Assembly: GCF_001311375.1 (NCBI RefSeq)
Contig: NZ_BBAS01000007.1
Location: 1-64,000, forward strand
Direction: 5' to 3'
DNA from: Limosilactobacillus equigenerosi DSM 18793 = JCM 14505
Lineage (GTDB): Bacteria > Bacillota > Bacilli > Lactobacillales > Lactobacillaceae
Length of the DNA stretch: 64,000 bases
Under the pieces are notes generated by a model. It made no database searches. It saw nothing but the letters and a program-made list of their open reading frames with translations, and was not told the DNA's origin. This document shows positions 52,348 through 62,917 of this stretch, piece by piece. Within the stretch, counting starts at the first letter, position 1. Each line of letters opens with the position of its first letter. The position numbers were made by a program, and so were the translations under genes.

Positions 52348-53458
52348 ATTCTTCCTTTACCGCTGCTAATGCTGCCGCTAAGACTTGATCCATGTTGTAG
52401 TACTTGTATTGACCTAACCGGCCCCCAAAAATTACGTTCTTGGCTTCGTTAGCAGCTAAGTCCCGGTATTGTTGATACAAGGTATTGTTTTGATCGTTAT
52501 TAACTGGGTAGTAAGGTTCGTCACCCCGTTGCCAATCCGCTGGGTATTCCCGGGTGATGACCGTGTAATCTTCATCACCTTTCCCAAATTCAAAGTGCTT
52601 GTGTTCAATTACCCGTGTGTATGGCGTTTCGGCATCCGTGTAGTTAACCACCGCATTCCCTTGGTAGTTACCTTCATTTAGCGTTTCCGTTTCAAAGTGT
52701 AGGCTCCGGTATTCTAATTCCCCTAATTGGTAATTAAAGAATTGATCAATCATCCCCGTGAAGACTACCTTTGGGAAATTAGCTAAGTATTCATCCTTTT
52801 GATCGAAGAAATCAACGCCCGTTTCAACATCAATTAAGTCGTGATCAAGCATCTTTTCCACGATTTGCGTGTAACCACCTTTGGGAATTCCTTGGTAGTC
52901 ATCGTTAAAGTAATTGTTGTCATACGTTAACCGCACTGGTAACCGCCGAATAATGAACGCTGGTAATTCCGTGGCTTTGCGCCCCCATTGCTTTTCGGTG
53001 TAACCCTTAATTAGCTTTTCGTAAATATCCCGACCAATCAATGAAATTGCTTGTTCTTCTAGGTTTTGTGGTTCCTTACCAGCCATTTCTTGGCGTTGTT
53101 CATTAATCTTCGCCAACGCTTCCTTCGGCGTCCGCACGCCCCACATTTCACTAAACGTGTTCATGTTAAATGGTAAGTTATACATCTTCCCATTGTAATT
53201 AGCCACTGGACTGTTAGTGTAGCGGTTAAATTCAGCAAATTGTTGCACGTATTCCCAAACTTCTTTATTTGACGTATGGAAAATATGGGCCCCAAATTGG
53301 TGCACTTGAATCCCGTGTTCTTCCTTCGTGTAAATATTACCGGCTAAATGGTCTCGCTTTTCAATCACTTTGACTCGCTTGCCTCGTAAAGCCGCTTCAT
53401 GGGCAAACATCGCCCCAAACAACCCCGCTCCAACTACTAAATAATCATACTTGGTCAT
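52340..53458 (-). CDS. glf: UDP-galactopyranose mutase
   Basis: Glf is a flavoenzyme that converts UDP-galactopyranose to UDP-galactofuranose. The intact 372-residue protein has the FAD-binding GAGLFGAMFAHEAALRG, IEKRDHLAGNIYT, HQFGAHIFHTSNKEVW with the conserved FGAH, the WGRKATELPAF block and GGRLGQYKYYNMDQV near the C-terminus. Its presence shows the polymer contains galactofuranose. Codon use here is GC-richer and host-like, unlike the AT-rich genes that follow. Terminator-like hairpin upstream at 53499-53534. Confidence 0.97.
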   Translation of the reverse strand: MTKYDYLVVGAGLFGAMFAHEAALRGKRVKVIEKRDHLAGNIYTKEEHGIQVHQFGAHIFHTSNKEVWEYVQQFAEFNRYTNSPVANYNGKMYNLPFNMNTFSEMWGVRTPKEALAKINEQRQEMAGKEPQNLEEQAISLIGRDIYEKLIKGYTEKQWGRKATELPAFIIRRLPVRLTYDNNYFNDDYQGIPKGGYTQIVEKMLDHDLIDVETGVDFFDQKDEYLANFPKVVFTGMIDQFFNYQLGELEYRSLHFETETLNEGNYQGNAVVNYTDAETPYTRVIEHKHFEFGKGDEDYTVITREYPADWQRGDEPYYPVNNDQNNTLYQQYRDLAANEAKNVIFGGRLGQYKYYNMDQVLAAALAAVKEEFE

Positions 53459-53498
53459 GTTTTTCTCCTCATGCTTAACTAAATAATTTTAAAATCAA

Positions 53499-53534
53499 CA
53501 AAAACTACCATATCAAAATCGATATAGTAGTTTA
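53499..53534 (-). terminator. Probable terminator between wzz and glf
   Basis: Arms AACTAC-ATATC and GATAT-GTAGTT around a short loop, then a T5 stretch on the minus strand, just past the Wzz-like gene. It would separate the priming/Wzy/Wzz genes from glf and the glycosyltransferases, or attenuate read-through. Confidence 0.65.
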
Positions 53535-53541
53535 AACTTGC

Positions 53542-54157
53542 TTACATTACTTCTTTCCAAGTTGTATACGTAAATGAAATTACAATTCCAACCAATAATC
53601 CAACTGCCAATCCAATTACTAATTTTTTTCTTCGTAGATGGTGTCGTCCTAGATTCAACATCATTAACTTTAGCAGGTGAAAATAGCTTAACTTCACCTC
53701 CGTTTGATGAGATTTTTGGCAATTCATATTTCACTGCCTCAGCTGCCTGATTTGCCACAATTGTTGCTACTTTTGGTGAATCACTCGTTGCTTTAACCTT
53801 CAGCACCAATGTTTGATCCACATTCGCAACTGTAATCATATTTTTAATATCGGAAAATGAATATTGTTTTTTCAATTTATTTGATAAATTTTTATAAGCT
53901 AATTTTGAAACATCGTCACTTTTAGCAATTTGTTTATAAGAACTCATCAAATTTAAATCAGCTTGAACTTGCTTATCTATCGTTGCCTTGTCATATTGAC
54001 TTGCAACCATCATCGACCGTTCCGCCGTATATGTTGTATGTTTTGATCGTTGCGCTTGAATTGCCATTAAACCACCGAAAATAACCATTGAGGCAATAAT
54101 GATTGCCACATTATTTACGATGATTTTAGTTACTTTACTTAAACTGTATTTTCTCAT
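53542..54157 (-). CDS. Chain-length determinant (Wzz/YveK family), one frameshift
   Basis: The rebuilt ~205-residue protein has an N-terminal membrane helix (about residues 15-33), an extracytoplasmic coiled part with YTAERSMMVASQYDK and LVLKVKATSDSPKVA, a Pro-rich motif before the second helix (FSPAKVNDVESRTTPSTKKK), and a short end. This is the Gram-positive CpsC/YveK layout that controls polymer length. One T-run indel at 53625-53631 breaks the last helix. No partner tyrosine kinase (CpsD/YwqD) or phosphatase is next to it. It overlaps the wzy gene by 23 bases. Confidence 0.8.
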
Positions 54158-55326
54158 TCTGTTTACTCCCTATTGTTGCCATTAAAGCAATTAGAAATGG
54201 ATTATACACCAGCTCTATCAAGTGCTGTTCTACCATCCCAGTTACTGATAATACCAATATAATCACACATAAAATATAGTCATTTGCCATATAACCTTTG
54301 ATAGAAACGAGTGTCATTGCTAAAATGACCATCAAAAATATTATCAATCCATAGATAAGGATTAATCTAATGTACGAGGAATCCAAAAAGAAATATTCAA
54401 TGTTTGTCTTACCATTAAATAACTTCATTCCTTTTAGGCCACCATAGCCATGTTCTTTAATTTTTTTTGACCAAACATTAAGATGTTATACTTATCAAAT
54501 CCTTGTTTTGATAAGTATAACCGATTTGATAATAAATCATTCAAACGACTAGCTAGTTTAATATGATAATTATAGAAAAAAGCACTAAACCAAGTTACTC
54601 CAGCAATAAATGGCGTTGTAATCCACATAAATGCATGTAATCTAACCAAACGCTGATTTTTTTACCATCCATTGACTAGCCGCAATTAATCCAATTGCTA
54701 AAATAGTAGCCACAAAATCAAGCCGCGCATCGGTTAACTTATAAACTAATATTCCAATCAATAATCCGGCAATCAATTCTACTACCCGAATTCGTCGATA
54801 GCGTAAATAATAATAAGATAGTAGCAATAATAAAGAATGGGCTGCTAAATCGGTTGGATATGTTATCCCTAAAGAATAACGAGTTGCCCGATCAATTGGA
54901 TGATAAACCAAATTAGTAATTCCACCGAGCATTGCTAAGGCCATCACAATTGACAGTGCAACTAATGAAATTCTAAAAAAATCTTTTATGACTAAATTAA
55001 AGTTAATTCCTTTAGCCCCCAAGACCAATAACGGGTACAGTAATATCCCACCTAACCCTGTTTTTAAAAATGATATTGCAAATGCTCCAAGGATTAATGT
55101 AATTAACACATATTGTAATGGCCGCCACTCATCTAAAACATAGATTTTAAATACCATTCCAAAAACAACTGATCCAACCCCTAACAAATGGAAAAATTTA
55201 GTTATGATACTAGGAGGTAAGGTCGTAGTGTCCAAAAATGATTGTATTAACGCAATAATAAAAACCACTCGATATAATTCTCGGCCACTAATTGGGTAAT
55301 GCCACAATTTTTTTTATCTGTTTCAT
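54135..55326 (-). CDS. O-antigen-ligase/polymerase-like membrane protein (Wzy candidate), frameshifted
   Basis: The rebuilt ~397-residue protein has about 10-12 hydrophobic segments and one larger outer loop, consistent with a Wzy polymerase. There is no strongly conserved motif, as is usual for Wzy, so the call rests on topology and position between the priming transferase and Wzz. Indels occur near 55312 (A7), 54657 and 54467. The rebuilt start ATG is at 55326. Low sequence conservation makes it likely strain-specific. Confidence 0.65.
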
Positions 55327-55337
55327 TACATCACCGC

Positions 55338-55995
55338 CTAGTACGCAGTATTTGGTACTAACATTACTTTAACCGTCATTACCAAAATCCATAAATCGAA
55401 TTTAAACGAACGTCGCTTGATATACGTTAAGTCAAGATTAACCATTTCAGCAAAGCTAGCTGAATTCCGTGTCGTCACTTGCCAATAACCCGTACACCCT
55501 GGAATTACTAGCAACCGTTGCCGGTCATAATCTGTGTAATTAGCCACTTCTTCGGGCAAAGCGGGCCGCGGACCAATTAACGACATATCGCCACGCATAA
55601 CATTCCAAAGTTGTGGTAACTCATCGAGGCTATACTTACGAATAAACGCCCCCACCCGGGTAATCCGGGGATCACGTTTCATCTTAAACATGTTCCCTTC
55701 AACCTCATTTTGGTCCATCAAGTCGGCTTTTAATTCATCCGCATTCGTCACCATCGAGCGGAATTTCCACATTTTAAATGATTGTCCGTTTTTACCAATC
55801 CGCGCTTGTGAATAAAAAACTGGTCCCCAATCTCCACATTTAATAAAAATAGCAATCAGTAGATATAACCAACTTAACAAGACAATTCCTAGCAACGCTA
55901 GCAAAAAAATCCATTGCCCGTTTAAAACCATCATAAAACCGATGGCCGTTTAAGTCATGATCATCAATCTTAATTATTGACATCTCATTTTTCAT
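55338..55995 (-). CDS. Undecaprenyl-phosphate sugar phosphotransferase (priming transferase, bacterial sugar transferase family), one frameshift
   Basis: The rebuilt ~219-residue enzyme starts at the ATG at 55995 with GGGGGAG and carries an N-terminal membrane helix followed by the bacterial sugar transferase domain: GPVFYSQARIGKNG, KMWKFRSMV, KRDPRITRVGAFIRKYSLDELPQLWNV, and GDMSLIGPRPALPEEV. It loads the first sugar phosphate on undecaprenyl phosphate. One T too many in the T7 run at about 55905-55911 splits the membrane helix. The sugar (often galactose or glucose) is not read from sequence. Confidence 0.9.
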
Positions 55996-56013
55996 GATCA
56001 TGCTCCCCCTTAT

Positions 56014-56781
56014 CTATGGATGACCAACCAATTTCCGTTGCAAGAACTTGCCCCCCTTAACGAACCAATTTTGTGATTCCATAAAGGCATAGCGTTGTTC
56101 AACAACTTGGTATTCTGCATTAGTTTCTAACCAAATGTCCAGCAATAATTCACTTAAAAACCCGTAAACACGTTGTTCATAAGTTGAATAGGTTTGCACT
56201 TCTGTGGCAACTGCTTGTTCCACCTTGGATAAAATATCAAACATCCACGTACAGTACTCATCAAACGGCCGTTGTTTCATAATAAACATATTATACATAT
56301 GTGCCCACGTCCGTTGGTAGACTCGCTTCATCGCTGGCACATATTCCGGATAATCCCGTTCGATAATTTCCGTCATCACATCAAAGGGCCGATTGTGATG
56401 AGCATGCCGATAATGCGATTCATTACTTTCAATCCAATACCGCCGTTTGGCTGGTACAACTACATCATACTTAGCCAATAATTGTTCCGCTTGCTCATGT
56501 GTTAAAACATTATTAAAATCACGGCCTGGCTTCGTCGTAAATAACCGCCGATAGTGAACTAACCCATAAGCATCTGCGTTCAAATTCTTCCATGCCCAGT
56601 AAATCGCCGTTAGCTCATTATAGTGCGGATTTTTGACTGAAATATTATCACCACTGTTATCACCTTGATATTCAATCGGGGAATCCGGATGGAGCTCCTT
56701 ACCCACAAACATTGGAAGATACATTTCATCTTGTGGCATTTGATATTGCTTATGCGCAGCCACTAAAACTTTAATGTCCAT
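56014..56781 (-). CDS. DUF4422 glycosyltransferase-like protein
   Basis: An intact 255-residue protein with the DUF4422 pattern: KVLVAAHKQYQMP, GDNSGDNISVKNPHYNELTAIYWAWKN, GLVHYRRLF and VVPAKRRYW. DUF4422 proteins occur in exopolysaccharide clusters and are predicted glycosyltransferases. It heads the cluster: GGAG before the ATG at 56781, then the priming transferase 18 bases later. The GT activity is inferred from family context. Confidence 0.85.
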   Translation of the reverse strand: MDIKVLVAAHKQYQMPQDEMYLPMFVGKELHPDSPIEYQGDNSGDNISVKNPHYNELTAIYWAWKNLNADAYGLVHYRRLFTTKPGRDFNNVLTHEQAEQLLAKYDVVVPAKRRYWIESNESHYRHAHHNRPFDVMTEIIERDYPEYVPAMKRVYQRTWAHMYNMFIMKQRPFDEYCTWMFDILSKVEQAVATEVQTYSTYEQRVYGFLSELLLDIWLETNAEYQVVEQRYAFMESQNWFVKGGKFLQRKLVGHP

Positions 56782-56850
56782 TTTCAAACTCCAAAATCAT
56801 AATTTACATGTAACCTTAATTTTACCATTAATCACTTGGTAACTAAATAC

Positions 56851-57653
56851 TTAATCAAGGTCATTCTCCGCAAACCACGCATTAATATCATCAAAATCGA
56901 AGCCTTTGCGGACTAAAGCTTGCTTCGTTTTAAGGGTTCGCTCATACGAATCTGAATACTTTTGATTTTTCTGCCATATTTTTTTTGCGCAGTTTGAGTT
57001 AATAAGTCTGTTTGTTGTTGGGAATCAACCTGCCATGTTAATTGTTCCAAGACCAAATTACTAATCGTCCCATCATAGCCATTCGTTAACAAGCCTTGGT
57101 GAACCTTTTGTTGCTGCCGGCGTTGCGGATCCTTACGATAACGTCGTTGAAGCTTGGTAGCTAATTTCGTCACATTTGTGACTTGTTGTTCTGTGGTAAA
57201 TTGTTGCAGTGCTTGGGTAATTTTAGTTATCGCCACTCCTTTTTGCCGTAACTTTTGGGTAATGATTTGCGGTCCCTTTAATTCCGTGCGCATGACCGTC
57301 CGCACGTAACTATCCGCATACACTTGGTCATCCAAGAGCTGTTCAGCTTGTAAGCGCACAATAATTGCATCAATCGTGTCTGCTGGCACCTCATCTTTAG
57401 CTAATCTTTGCCGCACTTCTTGTTCCGTCCGTAATTGGTGGGACAAAAAATCCAGTGTGCGCTGATAGGCTTTCGCCCCTTGATCGGCTACTTTTAATTC
57501 CGCGATTTGGGCCGGTGTCAGCTCCATTCCTTTCATGAGGCGATATTTGATTAACACACTCTCGGCGACCGCTAACTCATATTGCCCATCTAAAAAGATG
57601 TTATACCGTCCCGGGCGTTTTTGAACTGCAATGGCCGTAATTTTTTTTACCAT
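56851..57653 (-). CDS. recX: Recombination regulator RecX (one frameshift)
   Basis: RecX binds and inhibits RecA filaments. It opens with KKITAIAVQKRPGRYNIFLDG, then AYQRTLDFLSHQLRTEQEVRQRL and YADSYVRT, the repeated three-helix RecX units. The frame stops early at 56913, but adding one A to the A8 run at 56981-56988 restores the normal C-terminus, ending at 56851 with about 267 residues. Start at 57653 (MVKK) or 57677 (MGRQ); neither has an ideally spaced site, and MVKK matches the family better. Confidence 0.87.
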
Positions 57654-57742
57654 GACGTTGACACTTTGCCTCCCCATTTCGTTGTAGTAAGTGTAACCAC
57701 TGGCCAGTGATTATTAAACTTAAATTCAAGGAGCATTATATC

Positions 57743-57952
57743 ATGAAACATCAATTTACTTCGAACAAGCTTACGTTAACCGCCACGAACAGTCATCAAC
57801 CTAAGCCCATCCGGCGAACGTTCAACTACCTCGTGGAGAACTACGATGACGAAAAAGTAACCCAATTGATTAGCGCATTATCCACGTTAACAGATGATCA
57901 AGTCACTGCTACCCAAGTTACAACGGTGACGGCATTGACAGCCGGCGAATAG
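57743..57952 (+). CDS. Small DUF1659-like protein
   Basis: A 69-residue protein with the DUF1659 layout: KLTLTATNSHQPKPIRRTFNYL, ALSTLTDDQVTATQVTTVTAL. AAGGAG lies at good spacing before the ATG at 57743. The next gene (DUF2922) follows after 14 bases, the usual pair in Firmicutes. Function unknown. The frame is intact. Confidence 0.72.
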   Translation: MKHQFTSNKLTLTATNSHQPKPIRRTFNYLVENYDDEKVTQLISALSTLTDDQVTATQVTTVTALTAGE

Positions 57953-57966
57953 AGAGGAGTTAAACT

Positions 57967-58185
57967 ATGAAGGTATTAGATTTAATTTTCAAGAGTAACC
58001 AAGGTAAGTTACACACGTTGAAGTTAAATTACGTCAACGAAAATTTAGCTGAAGCGACGGTCAAGCAAACGATGGAACAAATTTCCCAAAGCGAGCTATT
58101 TAAAAAGGGCGACGAAATTATCTACGCCACCCCGGTTAAGGCTAAGTACGTTACTACGACTGATGACCCAGTAACGAGTTTCTAA
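57967..58185 (+). CDS. Small DUF2922-like protein
   Basis: A 72-residue protein with the DUF2922 pattern: VLDLIFKSNQGKLHTLKLNY, EATVKQTMEQISQSELF and AKYVTTTDD. GAGAGGAG precedes the ATG. It forms a bicistron with the DUF1659-like gene and ends at a strong terminator. Function unknown. The frame is intact. Confidence 0.75.
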   Translation: MKVLDLIFKSNQGKLHTLKLNYVNENLAEATVKQTMEQISQSELFKKGDEIIYATPVKAKYVTTTDDPVTSF

Positions 58186-58197
58186 AAATTTCCATAG

Positions 58198-58241
58198 TAA
58201 AAAGGAGGCAATTCCCAAATTGGGGGTTGCCTCCTTTTACT
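58198..58241. terminator. Bidirectional rho-independent terminator
   Basis: Long arms GTAAAA-GGAGGCAA and TTGCCTCC-TTTTAC with an inner TTCCC/GGGG pairing, between the DUF2922 gene and the convergent galactanase gene. Confidence 0.88.
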
Positions 58242-58248
58242 TTCGTTA

Positions 58249-61200
58249 TTAATCTTTGCTAAGCCACTTTAAAGAAGCAGAGTAACTTAATACTAACGGA
58301 TTACCATATTTTAAACCGGCTTGATTAAGGTCCTTTAACCAAAATTCATACCGATAGTGATTTCCATCCGCCGTCACATAATCCTTCGTGCCCATTAAGG
58401 CTGACGTTGCCCCTGGCAACAAGCTTTTAATTTGATCATAGCTGGCGGTGACTGTCTCACCTTTCGTTCCCGTTAATAACGTTTGAAGTGTCTTCGTGTT
58501 GATTTGAGCTAAATCAACATCTTGATCAGTCAATGTATCACCAACTGCTAAAAGACCATCAACGGTTGGTGTGTAGTTATTAACCGCATTCCAAACTTCA
58601 CTCACTTTAACTGTAATTGGTGATGTCACTTGATTAGTAGTTGCTGATCCTTGGCGATCAACGACCACTTGCGTCGTATAACTGACATTCAACGTATCAC
58701 CGTAATGTTTACCATGATTATCCTTAACAAATGCCGTCCGATTAGCATCGGTTAATTCATATGTTAAATGATAAACATCACCATTAGCCGTCGTTTGTAA
58801 ATCAGACTTGCCACTCGTTAATAACTCATTTGCAATTGCTTGTAATTGAGTATCGCTAATCACTTGATTGGGTTGACCTTGTAATAAGAATTGGCCAGCA
58901 TTGGAAATTAAACCGGTTAAATTAATCGTTTGGTTATTAACATCAACACCAGTCAACGGATTATCAGTCACCGTCCCCACTTTAGCAGTAACAGTTGAAC
59001 TGACTTTCGTATTAACTGGGGTTTCATAGCCGTGCAAGAATCCCTTGTACATGTTTAACGATTGTAATGGATAGCCGTGGTCATCAAATAAGGATTGATT
59101 ATCCCAAGTCGTACCACCCCAAGTTGGTTTACCTTCCCAGTACATTTCATTATCAGGAGCATAACCAACCGCATACTTTGATGCCCAGCCTGTACCATAT
59201 TGATTTCCGGCATCTTTATTTTCTTGCCAATTTTCATATCCAGGATGGACAGGCAACCAAGCTGGTTCCCAATAAAAACTACCGACTCCATCAGTATCAA
59301 CCAACGCCTTATACATATCCGCTAAGACATCAACTTGACCTTGTGGGCCGATTGGGAATTTATTTATTCCACCATCATTAGATAAAGAATTACCCGTTCC
59401 GTCAGCATCATGCGTATCATTCAACCAACTTACTTCCATCACGACCAATCGTTTTCCAAATTCAGTTTCCGTCATATGGGCAACATCACGCAAAGTATCC
59501 GAGTTATTCCACCAAAATGGATAGTAAGAAGTACCTAGGTAATCATAGTCAACCCCATTGTTCTTTAAGACCGTCATAATTTGCCGGTATTTATCAACAT
59601 TTGGCGTTTCAATATGGATGGCAATTTTACTATTACCAGATTCACGAACTGCACTGGAAGCTTGTGATAAAAGCATCGTCAACCGTTTACCTGCATCGCC
59701 CAACCAAATACTCTTCCAATCTTCACCCTTGCTTGAATTAGCTACTTGACCAAACGCTCCCTTGGTAATTTCATTCCCGATTGAAACCATTTGCACATCG
59801 GCACCAGCCCGTTTTAAATCAGCTAACACTTTCTTAGTATAAAGATTAACTTCCTTCGCTAAGTCCGTATCACTCAATTGACTCCAAGCCTTTGGCAAAA
59901 TTTGCTTAGCTGGATCAGCCCAAAAATCAGAGTAGTGGAAGTCAACTAACGTCTTCAACCCATATTGAGCCGCTTCACTAGCCATCTTAACTAATGATGC
60001 TTCATCGTTGTTACCACCACCGTAGCCATTGCCGTTCTTATCGTATGGATCATTCCAAAGGCGAATCCGCACCCAATTTACCCCGGCATCACTTAGAACC
60101 TTAAAGATACTGGCTGGTTGCCCATTAAAATCATAGAATTGCACACCGGCATTAAGTAAAGATTGGTAACTTGAAATATCAACCCCACGAACCATATCAT
60201 CGGTCATCCCTTTAATTGGTTCAACTTTAACTGATTCGTACCGGAGACCCGTTTCGCCACCCGTTTTATAAGCCAATTCCACTTGGTCTGCCGTTTTTTT
60301 GACTCGTTGGTGTTTCATCCGCTGACATAAACTTCGGGTTTGTTGGAGCTGTGGCAACTTCTTTAGCAACTTCATTAGTTCCTGGTTGGAATAATAGAAT
60401 AGCTAACTGATTCTTCTTAGAATCAATTCCGACGCCAACAATTGCATCCTTACTCCGGTCGCTATTAATTCCCTTCACAAAGTAATCTGCCAATTGATCC
60501 TTATCCCAGGGGTTCTTAGCTAAATCAAAAATTTGGCTTTTGACGACCTTCCCAGTCAACAAGTTGTTTTTGTACATTAATTGTTCAATCACGCTGATTT
60601 TATTTTCAACGTCACCCTGACTAATGAGTTGCGCCATATCATGAACTGCTAATTCACGATATTGATTATTTTCATTAGTCCAATCATATGTCACATTATT
60701 ATTTAACTTATCCGCAATTACTTGTGGTAATTGTTGTTTTAATTCGGGTAGGCCAACATAATTTTCAACAACCCCACTGCCATTCACATGATACTTAACA
60801 CCATGTTCAACAATGTCACAATTTGGTGTCAATAAGTAGGTTGATGGATTAAAGTACCAATATTGTCCTTGCCATTCTTGGACGCCACTTTGAACCCGAC
60901 CAGAATCATCAATTAAGTACCAGGCTCCCCATTGAGATTGGACATAATCACGCTTTTGACGTAATAGGTATGTTTGTGGATCAAAGTACCAGTAACTACC
61001 AGCCCATTCTTGAATCCCACTTTGAACTCGACCAGAATCGTCAATTAAGTACCAGGAGCCCCATTGAGATTGGACATAATCACGTTTTTGGCGTAATAAG
61101 TATGTTTGTGGATCAAAGTACCAGTAATTACCAGCCCATTCTTGAATTCCACTTTGAGCAATCCCGTTATCAAATAGATACCAATTACCATTTGGGGCTT

Positions 61201-62133
61201 GCTTGTAATTACGCCCCTTAGTTAATTGATAGGTAGTTGGGTCAATGTCATAAATCTTGCCATCATATTCTTGGACACCAGATAAAATACGACCGTCATT
61301 ACCAACTAAATATTTGGCACCCCATTGCGAAGTAATAAAGCCACGTTGCTTGTGTAATAAGTAAGTTTCTGGATCAAAGTACCAGTAACTGCCGGCCCAT
61401 TCTTGGACGCCAGATTGAATCCGGCCATCATCACCTACTAAGTACCAATCACCCCATTGAGATTGGACATAATTTTTCTTTTGACTCAGTAAGTACGTCG
61501 TTGGATCAAAGTACCAGTAACTACCGGCCCATTCTTGGACGCCAGATTGAATCCGACCATCATTACCAACCAAATAGTACATTCCCCATTGCGACTTAAC
61601 ATAATCTTTCTTTTGACTTAATAAGTACGTCATTGGGTCAAAGTACCAGTATGAACCAGTCCATTCTTGGACGCCGCTTTGCGCTTTACCATTATCAATT
61701 AAATACCAGTTTTCACCCGTTCCCTTAATTGATGGTAATAATTCGTAATGACGATTTTGTTTAACATCCTTACTACCTTGGTAAACATAACCACCATCAA
61801 CAGCTTGCCAATCTGAACTGAGTTGATTTTGGTTATCCTTATTAGTGGACGTTGTTTCCTTATCAGCTGACGTTGTCGTCGTTGCACTAGCTGAATCAGT
61901 ATTATTTGATGCCGCATCCGTTGCCGGCAGCGCGACTTCCTTTGTTTGAGAATCGTTATTATTTGCTGTGACTGTCTCAGTTTTGGCATCCGTGCTAGTT
62001 GCTGTTGCATCATCGGCATTCGCTGAAACATTATTCATAAAAATTCCCGTACTGGCCCCAGTAAACATTAACGCGGCCATACACCAATTTTTACCACTCT
62101 TATAGAGTTTAAAACGTTTTTTTAAATTTCCAT
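58249..62133 (-). CDS. Wall-anchored GH53 endo-beta-1,4-galactanase with wall-binding repeats (two frameshifts)
   Basis: A secreted protein of about 1,295 residues. After the KxYKxGKxW signal (KLYKSGKNW), a long Ser/Thr/Asp linker and about nine aromatic wall-binding repeats comes an unassigned ~150-residue region, then a GH53 domain (VRGVDISSYQSLLNAG, WVRIRLWNDPYD, VDFHYSDFWADPAKQ, SIGNEITKG with the acid/base Glu near residue 786, and VMEVSW with the nucleophile Glu near 899). Two similar C-terminal modules follow. GH53 cuts beta-1,4-galactans such as those of plant arabinogalactan. Indels: the T7 run at 60293-60299 (extra A), and one A missing near 62126 just after the ATG at 62133 (MENLKKRFK rebuilt). 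GAGGAAGG precedes it. Confidence 0.88.
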
Positions 62134-62222
62134 TTTTACCTTCCTCAAAATTTAAGTCTTACTTGTTAATTTTACACTTAATGAAACACCTAACGCAACG
62201 ACAACCATATTACAGTTATATT

Positions 62223-62248
62223 AAAAAGCCGGCGCCAAGCCGACTTTT
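62223..62248 (-). terminator. Rho-independent terminator after hpf
   Basis: Arms AAAAG-CGGC and GCCG-CTTTT around a GCCAA loop, with a T5 run on the minus strand. Confidence 0.75.
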
Positions 62249-62262
62249 AGGAATTTATTCAA

Positions 62263-62805
62263 TTAATCAACTTCAATTAAACCGTACCTGCCATCCTTAC
62301 GCCGGTAAACGATGCTCGTACCGTTCGTTTCGGCATCTTCATAGATGAAGAAGTCGTGACCTAACATATCCATTTGTAAGGCCGCTTCTTCAACATCCAT
62401 TGGCTTTAAGGAAATTTGCTTCGTCCGCACTACATCTAACTTCGTGTCGTCTTCTGCTTCATCAACCGTGTCAACGAATTCAAGATCCTTAATTCCCTTT
62501 TCACGGGCCTTGCGGTTAACCTTGGTCTTGTACTTCCGGATTTGGCGTTCTAACTTATCCGTTACCAAGTCCACGCTACCATACATATCATTAGACGTTT
62601 CTTCTGCCCGTAACGTAAGGTATGGCAATGGAATCGTTACTTCAACCTTGTAAGTCTTGTTGGAGTAAACTTTCAGGTTCACATGTGCTTCGGCTGGTAG
62701 GTTTGGTTCTAAGTACTTATCTAACTTGGCAACCCGCTTTTCCACATATTCCCGAATTGCGTCAGTAACTTCAATGTTTTCACCACGAATATTAAACTTT
62801 AACAT
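62263..62805 (-). CDS. hpf: Ribosome hibernation promoting factor, long form
   Basis: Long HPF dimerises 70S ribosomes into 100S particles in stationary phase. The intact ~180-residue protein has the N-terminal HPF domain (MLKFNIRGENIEVTDAIREY, LDKYLEPNLP, KTYKVEVTIPLPYLTLRAEE) and the C-terminal dimerisation domain (VVRTKQISLKPMDVEEAALQMDMLGHDFFIYEDAETNGTSIVYRRKDGRYGLIE). I start at the ATG at 62805 with AAAGGAGAG upstream. Two hairpins lie in the leader at 62826-62872. Confidence 0.93.
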   Translation of the reverse strand: MLKFNIRGENIEVTDAIREYVEKRVAKLDKYLEPNLPAEAHVNLKVYSNKTYKVEVTIPLPYLTLRAEETSNDMYGSVDLVTDKLERQIRKYKTKVNRKAREKGIKDLEFVDTVDEAEDDTKLDVVRTKQISLKPMDVEEAALQMDMLGHDFFIYEDAETNGTSIVYRRKDGRYGLIEVD

Positions 62806-62825
62806 AATACTCTCTCCTTTCACCC

Positions 62826-62872
62826 AAAGCCTTATTGTAAGGCTCGAGAAAGATAAGTGGTGCTTATCTTTC
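62826..62872. other. Two adjacent hairpins in the hpf leader
   Basis: AGCCTTA-TTG-TAAGGCT (about 62827-62843) and GAAAGATAAG-tggtg-CTTATCTTTC (about 62848-62872) lie between comFC and hpf. The second is a 10-bp hairpin without a U run on the minus strand, so it could be a terminator remnant or a leader element. Confidence 0.45.
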
Positions 62873-62917
62873 ATTTATATTATACCGCACAGTTAAGCGT
62901 TTTCACAACTAATCTTT

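Noticed and set aside
53499-53534. Programmed frameshift signals at the many A/T runs of the cluster
   Set aside because: The breaks occur in unrelated genes, without conserved slippery heptamers or downstream structures, and in both directions; sequence error explains them better.
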